A stretch of 64,000 nt of DNA. Source: Favolaschia claudopus. Taxonomy: Eukaryota; Basidiomycota; Agaricomycetes; Agaricales; Mycenaceae. Position numbers and translations under genes: made by a program. The notes under the pieces were generated by a model, which saw nothing but the letters and a program-made list of their open reading frames with translations, was not told the DNA's origin and ran no database searches. The stretch covers positions 1,612,001-1,676,000 of the forward strand of contig JAWWNJ010000032.1 in NCBI GenBank assembly GCA_037176885.1. Reading direction: 5' to 3'. Below, in pieces: positions 23,576 to 34,646 of the stretch; positions within the stretch are counted from its first letter, which is position 1, and the number at the start of each line of letters is the position of its first letter.

Positions 23576-23800
23576 TGTTGGAATATGAAGCCGAAGAGGT
23601 CTCGGGCATCCTTACTCAGCCCGAGTACCTGAACATTCTAGATATTTCTTCAAGTTTCTATTTTACTCAGCTACTCATAGTATTACTAATATTCCTGGGA
23701 GGTATAAATACTCAGTAGATAGAGCACTGTACTTTACTGGTTTGCAAGGGAATACATCACTTACTCCTATTCCAAGCTCAAACCATCCGCTTTTTCTACA
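23576..23800 (+). repeat. 3' LTR
   Basis: 225 bp, identical to the 5' LTR in a read-through comparison, which implies a very recent insertion. Confidence 0.9.
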
Positions 23801-26800
23801 GACAAAGGGGCCATAGATACGGGGGAAACGTCGGGAAGGGATGGAATGGGGAGGTGGGGCCTTGTCGGTGAGTGGGTCGTCTTGAGAAAATTTAGTTAGG
23901 TGAGTTTATTGAGGAGCAAGGCGGGCATCGGGTCGTAACTGACGAAAGCGGTGGGAGAGACGGATGTTGTGGAGAAACTCGCCCGTAGACGATCGAGGTG
24001 AGTGGCGAACTACTTGCAATTGGGTCAAATCTTTGCAGATACAGACAAAGTGGTGGACACACCTTATTTTGCTCCTATGAGTCAATAGCCTCATGATCAG
24101 CATTGGCGTTCATTGGGTGAAGTCGGACGACGCGGACAGGGTTTGCGAGTGCTCAGTGGGTCAGAGACTGTGATGAGCGAATTACGAGGCACCGTGGAGC
24201 TGTAGAAAATTGGCGACGCAGCAAGTGGGAGAGCGCCGCGTCGTGAATGTCGAAGTAGGAGTGACGAGTCATTATAAATAAGCGCAGTCCGAGTCCCTAG
24301 TTCAGCAGCACAGCTTGCGGGGCTAGTCCAGCGAGAGGAGGTGAGGCAAGGATGGACAGACAACGGGCCGCCAGATTCGAGGTGGTGCACAGGTAGGACT
24401 GAGGCGCGAGAGGTAGGGTGTGAGGCATGTGAGTGTAGAAAAGAGGACTCTGCCGAAATCAGTCACTTGTGTGACTGTGACGTCACCTGTGACTGTACGC
24501 GTCTTGCCTTCTCCCACCATCATCGATTCATCGCCGACCATCCAGCCACTCCGGCAACCTCGCTCAATCCTCAAGCTATCCAATATGACTCTCTTACACT
24601 CTGAGCACGCGTTCTGACACGTCTCACGCAAATCAGCCTGAGATCGCTCAAAATCACCTCGGGAACGACATCCGCACCGGGCGCGACTTTGAACGCGTCG
24701 TTTCGATTCAAAGTGACTCCAAGGCACTCAAACGATGAACATCACCGTCTGTGAACCCGCACTGCGCGTTCCAGCCCTCCACCTATGTGTTCTTTGAAGC
24801 ACTTGCGAGGTGTGCAATCCTATGAATCCCGTTTGCTTCAATGACGCGCAGTAGGGACCCTGCCTTATATCGCGAAACATTGTGGAGACGATAACTGAAG
24901 TGTGGTATGTTGAGTCTACGTCTGTAGCTCCTCGAATAGCACACCTGACGTAGCAATCTCAAGCTGACGCGAACTGCACATTCACTGCAGACCATCTGGT
25001 CACTTGACAGGCTTTGCTCCGGTACCCGCGGCTGTCGGCGTTGTCTGATGTAGGGAAGAGGGAAGTCCTGGTCGGGGTGAAAAGGCGACGGTAGTCGGTG
25101 CGCCAGTAATTTGTATTCTTTGACCGCCTCCTCCCTCTTCTTCTATCCTCCTTGGGTCCCCCATGCCCTCCCTTTCCCTCTATACTTCTCTCTCCTCGTG
25201 CCTTACCATCGTCACCTCTCCCATCGTTCTTCTCGCTTACTCTCACACAGTACTGATGCTCCGACACTGCAGTCTCTGCCAATTCCGTCTCTACCGAGCG
25301 TCCCTTGTCGCCCCGTCTGCCGACATACCCCGCGCTGCAACGTAGCGTACGTAAATGCGACATATTCAACCCACCCTCTTCAAGTCTCATCCCGTACATC
25401 TTCACATACCCTTCGTCAACCCTCCTCGCTGCGCTGATTATCACGCGATCGCCGCATTCACCCTCCACACTAGCCGGATCGCATGACCCGACCGCGCATC
25501 TCGAGACACGGTATTCGCCCACCGCCACCTCTCAATGATCTGAGCGCTCAACGGTTGAAATGGTAATTATGTTTTCTTCCAAATGTGGTCCATGTGCTGA
25601 GCGATTTCACCGCAGTATCGGCGGGGGGCTTGCCGTCGAAAATCGAGTGGATAATTTTCTGTTCCGCCGTCTATCTACTGATTCTACACAAAGCCGTCAC
25701 GCTCTCGGTCAACATTAAGTTTCTCCCTTTCACTTGCTGGTATATTTCATCTGATATTTCCCCTTGACACCCTCGATTTCGAACTTCGGCTACATCCAGG
25801 CCACCCCCGTCACTTCTGTGGCAGTGATCGTTCGGTATGCTTTGTGTCCGATGAATTCTATTCGCATCGACTCATGCCCGCTGGGTTTAGATATTATGTG
25901 GATTCAACTGTCAGCTGAGCTTTCTGTTGAACGGAGCGCATTCGCTGACACTTTTGGCACAGCGCTGTTTACGAATCAAGGTCTAGTCAGCCAAAGTTGA
26001 GTCGATGACTGGTTTTTATTAAATGTCGGAATATTGATAGTGTTTGCTTAGATTCTTGGTATACTCAGCTCATGCCGTTTGTCGACACTCATGATCAGGT
26101 ACTTTATCATTGCTCTGTCTGATCTTCTTACTCATGGACGATCACAAGCTTTGCACAAATTCTCATCGCTGTTCTCAACGCCGCTGTCCCACCAACATTG
26201 TCGTGAGTGTTTGAACATTCTGCTAAATTTCCGGAGTTAATGGTTTATCTTACATAGTTGATCTCGTTTATGACTCGTGGCTTACACTTGCGAAGAACCT
26301 CGGCAGCGATGTTCATGGTACTAATGCCTACGTACCGTATGTTGTACCGTAGCCAAATACAATCATTTGTGGAAATCGTAGGGAATTGAATGGTAATGCA
26401 TGTAAGTAGGTCGAAAACTCACATGAAGTGCTATTGAGCACTCCATCTGAGTGCGTTGAAGCACTTATGCTGAGTGCCTAGAAGCGCTCGAATGGAGTGC
26501 TTCAACGCACTCAACTTGAGTTCGTCTGGAGCACTCAGGTACAGTGCTTCAATGACTTCATCCTACTATCGAAATCTGCCGTTTAGACACTTCATCTGAG
26601 TGCGTCGACGCACTTCAGCTGAGTGTTCCAACACACTCCACCTGAGCGCTTTTCGGGCACTCAGATGAAGTGCTTTTCCTTCCCGCAGTGCTGTATCCAC
26701 GCTGCGCTAAACACGTAAGTCATCCGTGCCTATTTCGCTTTGGGAATGAGTAACCGGTGACTAATTTTTTTTTGTAGCGCTTTCGGCTCACTGGCAGATA

Positions 26801-26900
26801 CTGCGTTCGGTAAGTACCGAATGCATCGGCTGGATTACACGACCGCTTATGCTTCCCAGACATTGTAGAGAAGACTCTCAGATGGTTCCCACATGTGTGG

Positions 26901-27894
26901 GTGAGTCTTGAAGTGTTTCATGTCCGCCTTTAATGTGCTCAGCAAACCTCTTGTAGACAGTAAGGATGCGCATCGCAACAGTCTCCAGTGTTCAGAGCAA
27001 TTGATTTATGCTCCTACAGTCCGACGAGGTGAATGGTTCAAATTACTTCACACCAACATCCGTGCTGGCGCAATTGTATTGACCGTATGCAGATAGTGAG
27101 CAAGCATTGTCGTATTTTGTTGATCGAGCTGACCAGTCCAAGTATGATGTGAGTGCCGGGCTTCTTTCCGCTGTCACTTAATCCCTCTCGATATAGGATC
27201 CGGCAAGTATTCTTCGCCGTACGCTAATTTGTCGCGGGTAAACAATTTTACAGGATGTAAGTACATTCTGCGTTTGTGCTATGTGCTTGTTGCCAACGTC
27301 CCGCCATCTGGTAGTCGACAATAAGCGTAAGCGCAGTATTTTTAATGTCTCTAATCATTGTTAACATATATTTCGTAGCTGGTCAGTGCAACTTGTGTCG
27401 TGGCGATTCATTAAAGGTACTGACGAGGGACATTTCAGTTAACTGTGAGTTGAATTGATCTTGCTCTCTTATATCCTCGTCTAAATATCTCTTTCTGTAG
27501 CTGGTGCGCATTGTCGAATTTCAAGTTATTGTTGCATATTGAATACTGGTAGTCGCGGTCCTCGGTAGTACGTATCACCTCATATGCAGTTCCACTGAGT
27601 ATCAATAAGACACTATTTTTCCAGGCGGTAAGTGCGGAGTACTGGATAGGTTCGCCCTCCCGACGCATATTACAGAAGAAGGTTTTTTTTTTTTTTTCGA
27701 ACCTCAGTGTGTCCCTGAACCATTTGCAGGTGTGTTATGAACGGTTCTCATTGTCATTGGCACCGATCAACAACTTTCCAGTCTGTACGTGATTTTCCTA
27801 GCTGATCAAAGATCTTCTCTCATTCATCACAGTGGGTGAAGTCGAACCCTTGGCTAGAATTTGATGATCGAAGACTCATTTTATATATTTCCAG
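26901..27894 (+). other. Microexon array of P3
   Basis: Same series as P1: ACA (26956-26958), TCCGACGAG (27020-27028), ATA (27093-27095), TCCAAGTATGAT, GATCCG followed by GCAAGT, GAT, then later TTAACT, CTG, GCG, AAGAAG, TCT and TGG. It stays in phase although the gene is already broken upstream by transposons, so the breakage is young. Confidence 0.6.
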
Positions 27895-28951
27895 AAAAGA
27901 AATCTTGCGCTCTGCGTCAAGATTATGCAAGCCAAGTACCCCGATTTCGAGCAAGATCCATTGTCAGCAAGACATCAAGTGATCATGAGTATGTGACATT
28001 TAACGACGGTAGAGTTAAGAGATCAACCCCGATTAAGCTGTATGTATCTGCGCCGAACAAACGTTTTCCGAAGGCTCCGTCAAGTCTCAAGGGTTTGTGC
28101 CGGCTTTCGAAAACGCAATGGAACAATATCTTGGCTCGGAGCTGGAGAAACAAGTTATGCAAGAGTACCACGACTCGTTCGGTGGGTTTCTCTTGGAAAA
28201 TGCCACGGAAAGGCTGCTGATGCGAGATGAAGCTGCATCCCGCGACAGGTACGAGGGACGGGAAATACTGAAGAATATTATTCTGAATCATCCTCTTCGT
28301 GGGTACCCAGTCCTCACATGCGTATCGCATCATCATGTTTGTCCAGGCATCGGTCATGCTGCTCAGGCTGCGGAGAATTGGCTTACATCGGACTAGAATT
28401 TCGCTGCTCTAGAAAGCTTTGAAGGTTGTACTTACTTGTGTACCAAATCGATTCGAATCGTGAAATCTGTAAGACTAGCCATAAAATTCGATAACCTCCG
28501 GAGAAGGGTCTGAAAACGAAGCCTCGCAATTCCGTACTTACCCGAATGTGTAATGCGTGTCTGAGTAGTTGAAGCAATGAAGGTGGATAGCTGATGCGAT
28601 GAGATGCAACGAAACAAAATCAGAATTTAGATGTGAGTACGAGTACTTCAAGTTTGCATTTTGAAGTCTCAGTGCTTAATACGCGGGTGGTCGAAAGACT
28701 TTCTAAATTCTTCGGCGACAGGGTGGCGACGGCTGCAACACCAATGGGGTCCTTGAGAACTGTGTTTGGGGTTCGAGATTCAGCTAAAATCCAGTGCCGC
28801 AGGTCTGCGTTCAAACCAGTAATACTCAGAAATATTTTCACTTGCACGAATTCAGCTTCCTGAGCACGAAGTCTGCCGTTTAGTCAAGAAATGCGAAATC
28901 GACGAATGAAAACCCACCGGTAATTGACTTGATCGAATCCGTGCCTTCATA

Positions 28952-30806
28952 CCCAGTGAGAATCCCTTCTGGGCTGGTCTGCCCAGATACGCTCCAATCT
29001 GTGCAATTTCGGGACCCAGATCTGAGCATCTCAGCCCATCCGTCAACAGCTCAGAACAGAAAATATAGACTTTTTTTCTGGGCTGCCCTGCGCTCACATG
29101 CGCAGTTATGCTCAGCTCTGGTTTGCTCTGTTCCTTTCAATTCCACTGGGTATAATCGAATAAATTGCATATAAATTCAAATTCCACTACCTAGTACACG
29201 AATTCCAAACTAGATAAAAATACCCAAGTCCTCGCGCCGCCTCCGACGTGACGGCGACGTCGGCCGCTCCCTGCTGACTCCACATTCTCAAACTGCGAAG
29301 TCGTGTCAACGCGTGCAACAAGAACAACGTGGAAGCTTACCACGCCGGCCCCGTTCCCGTATTCCTACCAGAATCCTAATAGAAAATTAAATGATTTAAG
29401 TCAGGGCGCGATGTTTAAAGACGATACTTAGCTTCGTGGTCTTGCCGGCGACAGTTAGCGGCCTTGAGCGAGTTATTGCAATGGTTGGATCTGCTAAGAT
29501 ACGACTGCGGGATAAATTCAGCGCGATTTGTGGGAACGAAGTCGACATAATAGACTTACTGGTGTTTAGTCGACGTCGCTCCCTTTGCGGATCGCAGGCC
29601 GAGGACCCTGGAGAACATGGATCAATCAGTATGGCGCGCGCCGAGGAAACGGAAACATACCTTTACGCAACGATTGCGCCTAGAGAATGACACGAGGTTA
29701 GATATCGCAATGACGAAACGTACTTGATGCACTTACTACGCAGAACCTACACTCGAATGACTGGATGGGGGGACAACACTACGCTAGAAAGAATTCTTCA
29801 GGCCGATTATCCAAGCGTTATCCAAGCGCTTGGTGAGACTGACCTGTAGAAGGGGTAGTTGTAGCACTTGTGACCGATCCCATACGCGGTGTGGCTGGTA
29901 AGATTCAGTAGCGAGCCCTCGAACTGAAGATTATGATGATACGATCTCGTTACAGCTTTGAATGCGCGCCAGTATAAACGACTGCAGGTGGCAGCTGTGT
30001 GGAAATGGGAGAAATAGTCGGGGACAAGGCGGGCGAGGTGCGGCGCGAAATAGCAGAGGCGGGGGTACATTGATGATGCTTGACCACTGAAGATCTTCAT
30101 ATCGACGGGCTCAAGAGAACGGCGCGCAGGACAAGGGGGCGTCAGGGGGCGTATGGCCGAGAGAGGGGAGCCTTTCAGGTGTGGGGTTAACTGAAGAAAG
30201 GATGAAGAGAGAAGGGCACGCACTTCAAAGAAAAGACCGCCGCTTGTAGGACACCACACCGTTGAGAGAGGGGTACACAGACCACCCTATTCAAAGCCAC
30301 GGCAAATACCTTCACTCTAACACTATCGCGGCAAGAAAGGATGTTGGCGCTGTCGTCGATATGAGCAGCATCGCTCCTTGTTATCTATCGGTTTTTTTGG
30401 TGGCTGGCCGAGTAGCAGCAGATTCTGCGAAGAGGGGCAGAGAACGTGTGAGCGAGGGAGGTATTAGTAGAAGGTGTCGTCGAGAGAGCAGCGGAGGAGC
30501 CGGAGAACGGTGGACAGCGATGAAGGCAAAAGGAGAGGGGAGATGGTGGTGGTACGGGTTCAAGATGCATTTCAGACTCCGCTCGCCGTTCTCCCGCCTT
30601 TCACACGCTGATGTGGCGGCGTCAGACAAAGTCGCACGGTCAACAAAAATGATGACTCGGACTTGGGAGGAATTTTCTCCTGAATTGTGAGTTTATTGCG
30701 ATAAAGATAGAATTCTCATATGTGCACAGTGTAACCGCAGATATGAACAGATGGACCAGAGTTGAGCATATTTGCCCATATCAGCCCAGACGGGATTCTC
30801 ACTGGG
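28952..30806. mobile_element. 1.86-kb CCCAGTG-ended TIR element
   Basis: The ends are CCCAGTGAGAATCCC followed by T/G then TCTGGGCTG, inverted at the other end (24 of 25 matching). It is flanked by the 7-bp repeat CTTCATA (28945-28951, 30807-30813). The corresponding place after P1 and in S4 lacks it. Subterminal CAGCCCAG/CTGGGCTG motifs are frequent. Frames inside (29807-30259 minus, 30262-30690 plus) show no transposase. End sequence and duplication size are closest to hAT-type elements, which make 8 bp; assignment is tentative. Confidence 0.8.
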
Positions 30807-30813
30807 CTTCATA

Positions 30814-33800
30814 TTTCATCTTCAGGCAAGTTTTAGGCGGAGCGCATGATCATCGAAACTTACTGTTCGATTTTCCCATCAGAGTGATCGGTAAGCTCTG
30901 GCGAGCCAATCCTCTGTGTATTGCTTGGCAAGTTGCAAGATGACAATTATATGCGAGAGGCTTTCTCACCGTTGATTATAATTCTTTGGGACCTATGAAT
31001 GGTATATACCCGTTTCGTCGGCGTGTGTTTCGATGGGCCGTTGCCGGATGACACAGGTAATCGATAGTCAGAGAAATAGCGTCTATGTGGACAACTTACA
31101 GCGTCTGGCGTCGTCGACCGTTTAAAATTTATATCGAAATTCAGGCCTTTTCTTGACCGCTCACTGGCAGCTAAGGCGCCGGGTTTCAGGGTAACTAGCA
31201 CATTCAGGACAGTCTCAAGATCGCAACCAGGACTTTCTATTAAATCTGAATCGAGGAGATGACTAGTTTCTGCGATCGCCATGAAGGTTGGGAGCAAAGA
31301 ACTGTCGAGTGGGATATTGTTTATGCTTGATATTTGTTCCGGTTTCGGCAATCACTCTAGCCGGCCTCCAAACATCTGCCACGTCGTCAACGACCTTGAC
31401 CGCGCCCGGTATCCTCAACGTCGTCATCCTCGATGCCGAGCTTGGATGTTCTCCTCTGTGGCCCTTCTTATCAGCAATCTCGCACCCTACGACATGATTC
31501 CAAACCCCTTCCTTCAAGCCACATCTGCGCCTAGCACTGGCACTTTTTCTGACACCAGTTTTGACTCGGCCCTGTAGCTCCTGCCGTTGCTGGTATTCAG
31601 TCGTGACGCTAGCTGCGTTTGAGTCGGATGTCGTCTCATTGTCCTTGAATATCTGCATCATCAAGCTTGCGTGTCACGATACTACGTACGCAAGCTTTTT
31701 CATCTTGCTAATTCATTCAGTGCTCACCGCGTTATTGAAAGCTGTATCACACTCGGGAGGCTAGGGACGAGCGTGGTGCGATACCACCCCTTGGCTAGGT
31801 CGGGAGTCCGGTGGACCTATTTATTCGTATGCGGGAGATCCGCAATAGAAGTAGAGCGGGCAGCGGTGGACTCGCTTGCCTTCACAAGGTACGCATGCTC
31901 GTAGTACTATGGTTCTTCACTCTGCTTTACCTGACTTCGATATCATATCGTAGGGCTATTTGAATGCCATGCGAAGTGTCACACATCTTGTACACCGAGG
32001 CATCGAGAGGCGACCGAATGAGAGGAGGGGTGGTACTGAGGTACGCGCGTTTCTCTCTATCCTAAACAAACCTTTCCTCACAATGGGTGGCCGCAGTATC
32101 TCGCTGATATTAGGCATGATCAAATGCGCGTCAGCTCCTTCACCCCCATTTCGAAAAACAGCACCTACCTCGACCTCCATCTCGCTTCGTCGTCTCCTTA
32201 ATCACCGTAGCTGGCCTCCGTCGACGGCCAGGGCTCTCTAGTCTGCATGGCATCTTGCGCATCGACGTCGACATGTTCTGGTGCGGTGCGCGCCAGGCTT
32301 GATTACGCGGACGAAGACGATGACGAGTTCCATTGGCGCCATCACCGCCCCTCGTCGACACTATCCACCCCACACCGTGTGCGCATTATACGCCAGTGAC
32401 GCTCGACCGTTATGTCGATTTCCGCCAAGCCAGCTCTTGGACCGGGGTCTGGGGTATATACGCGCTGAATCTAATCCAATCCACGCGGCTCGTTCCCCCT
32501 TTCCCCACCCCTGCCTCGCTCGCTATCCATAATCCCGTGGCCTGCATGCCCTTCCTGCCCCTCTTCCGTGTCCATAATCTCGTCGCCTCCGTGTCTCTCC
32601 ATATCCTACCCTGCTCTCTCCCCGATGCACTCTTCGACCCTACGGTCTTTACCCGAGCTCACAGACGACAAACGACTGAGGGTGATACATCCCTGAAGCT
32701 CGACAGCACCCCGCCGCCGCTGCGCATGTCCGAGCTCCCGCTTCCCCAGGAAGCATCGTAACGACCGTCTTCGTGCGTCGTTCTGACGGTATGTCTTCCG
32801 GTGGGCGAGAGATCGCTTCTCGTTGAGGAAGGGTCAGTGGGAGCGAGGTGTAGGTGAGCGAGGGAGATTCGTCAGCGTTGTGTCGATTCCCCCTCCGCAC
32901 CACGCACGTTTGCTCCCGCCGCCCACAGATTGACGCCGTAGCGAATTTTGCCCAAGCTCGACATCATCTCGCTGCCGCTGCGCATGCGCCTTTGAAGTGA
33001 TACCTTTGTACGGGCGAGAGTCGGGCTGGGTATCGGTCAGCATCAGTGAATGACGGGAAGGTGTGAGGTTGAGGTGGAGGTTAAGCGGGGTGTAGGTCTG
33101 GGCGGAGGAGAGGAGGTGGCGGGGGGAGAACGTAGGGTGGTGTGCGGGGTAGATGGTGATGTAGATGTGGGAGTTGGAGTGGGTGGTCGGTGCTGAAAGA
33201 AGCGTAGGATCGGGTGCGAGGAGCAGAGGGGATGAACGAGGACTAGCAGGAGCAAGGGGAGGAGTAGGGTAGACGGGCGTACGTCTTTTTGTCTTTCTTC
33301 ATTGCCTGACCGGTGCTGACGGGGAAGAATAGTTTGCGGGAGACGAGCTGTATGCTGAGGATAGATGTAGGACGCAGTGCCGGCAAGGATTCGGTGAGCT
33401 GCTTCGCTCGTTTACCCATGCCGTCCGCGTCTGCCTGCAGATGTCGAGGCTCCCCTGCCTCTTTCATTCTTCTAGTGGTGTGGAGACCGCGCTCCATCAT
33501 CTCGCATTTCCCATCGTTCGCGACGCTCTGGCATCTGGACCACAATCCGTCCATCGTACAAGGATGCCAGACGTACAGCTGCGCATACTCTCGATGTCAA
33601 TGTATGCCAGGCGTCATTATCTGCTCAGCCTTCCGGCGAGCCCACGAGGAAGCGGTGCTCGTATGGGGGTCAAAGGCGGCGCGAGTGTGGATAAGCTCAG
33701 AGCTGCGGGATACGAATGAGGCTGGGAGGGGTAAGAGGTCGAGTGCCGTGCGAATGTGAGAAAGAGCGGGAGGAGGATGATTTGCTCGAATGAAGAGCAT

Positions 33801-34620
33801 TACTTTCGCGGAGTTGAGACTGTGGGACGACGGAGCCGGGGAGTACGATGGTGGGCTGGTATTCCGTGAGCTCTTGAGTGCGAGGAAGCGAGTGTGTTGA
33901 TGCACTCTTTCGGGAGACTGACGCACTGGTGGCGAATTCGCCATCTTTCGTTCCGGCGTCCCGTTGTTTTTCACACAGACTTTTTCACGCTCCTTTCGAT
34001 TTGAATTCCGCTCTCCCTACTCCCTGCCCAGCGATGAACGCTTTCTTTCTGCGCCTCCCAGTCAAGTCAGCGACATGCGGTCAATCTGCACCGCCACGTA
34101 GTATTTCCTTTCTGGGACGAAAAAGTGGGGTCGATATCTTGGTTTTTCAGGGGGAAGGGGCTTGAAAGCTGGGCAGGCGAGACACTGTAGATGCATGCAC
34201 GAGACGCTCTCGTTTGGACACTCTATTTTTTCGCTGCTGCGCCGCGTACTGTCGATATCTTGATTTTGGATGCATGAGTCAATGACGCCTTTCCATCCCA
34301 TTTTATGTTGGGGGAATTGGCGTTGAGACTTGGTTAATACCGTGGAGGCAGGAGGCAGAAGTACAGATTCTATTTCACCTCGCTCGGACCCCGAAAAGTT
34401 GACGAATGGAGACGTCTTGTACTCGGATTTGATTCACCTGGGTGATCTCTTGCCTTCTGCTGCAATGCAGAGGTGTCCGCGCCAGGCAAAGCCGTGGATT
34501 TGCCAATCCTTTGGTGCGATCGTTTCACAGGTCCCAACTTCAAAGTGTTTGAAACACGAGGCACCGCTGAATCTCGAACCTTTCCTCCTCTCCCATCTTC
34601 CCTGTCAATGAACATTCAAT
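30814..34620. repeat. Array spacer S3
   Basis: Colinear with S2 and S4: the CAGGCAAGTTTTAGGCGGAG block at about 30823, the CGATCGCCATGAAGGTTGGG block at about 31274, the GTCGTCATCCTCGATGCCGA block at about 31418, the ATGGGTGGCCGCAGTATCTC block at about 32082, a GC-rich kilobase, the TTTCTGGGACGAAAAAG block at about 34108, then the approach to M3. Frames are short and differ from copy to copy. No confident gene. Confidence 0.65.
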
Positions 34621-34646
34621 GGAAACTACATAGCAACAAGACAAGC

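Larger units (their letters stand above)
22293..23800 (+). mobile_element. Gag-only Copia-like LTR retrotransposon (1508 bp), nested
   Basis: Two 225-bp long terminal repeats (22293-22517 and 23576-23800), indistinguishable by eye, begin TGTTGG and end TCTACA. The whole is flanked by the 5-bp duplication GACAA (22288-22292, 23801-23805). A purine tract (AGGGGGAG) abuts the 3' LTR. The only gene is a gag-like frame; no protease, integrase or reverse transcriptase is present, and there is no space for them. The element must depend on proteins made elsewhere. It sits inside the 5.76-kb CACTG element, so it is younger than that insertion. Confidence 0.92.
20928..26690. mobile_element. 5.76-kb CACTG-ended DNA transposon, apparently non-autonomous
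   Basis: The terminal inverted repeat starts CACTGCGGGAAGGAAAA and continues through CACTTCAT and TGAGTGC, 32 of 34 positions matching. It is flanked by a 5-bp duplication CTGTA (20923-20927, 26691-26695). Joining the flanks restores the P3 exon. About 200-260 bp inside each end are dense copies of GAGTGC/GCACTC-type motifs. No reading frame resembles a transposase. Small exon-like frames with GT-AG borders occur at about 26.05-26.40 kb (for example FAQILIAVLNAAVPPT), which may be captured host gene pieces. CACTG ends recall CACTA/EnSpm or Plavaka elements, but those make shorter duplications; Transib makes 5 bp. Family left open. Confidence 0.85.
19312..28396 (+). pseudogene. GTPase gene P3, split by two transposon insertions
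   Basis: P3 is a paralogue of P1 and P2. The first exon 19312-19458 carries GRANAGKT; G3 reads DSPG and G4 TKFD. The exon coding the end of the GTPase domain is cut after GGTTATG by MITE copy B (20126-20729), which brings in a stop. The next exon is cut after CTGTA by a 5.76-kb element (20928-26690). If both insertions and one copy of each target duplication are disregarded, the flanking exon pieces align to P1 and P4, so the gene was intact shortly before insertion. The microexon array (26901-27894), the following exon (from 27895) and the C-terminal exon (about 28068-28300) are well preserved, ending in AAENWLTSD and a stop at 28394-28396. Confidence 0.85.

Noticed and set aside
24959..25528. 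189-codon minus-strand frame inside the CACTG element as a transposase
   Set aside because: No transposase signature (no DDE/D spacing or zinc motif seen); Arg/Gly-rich chance composition.
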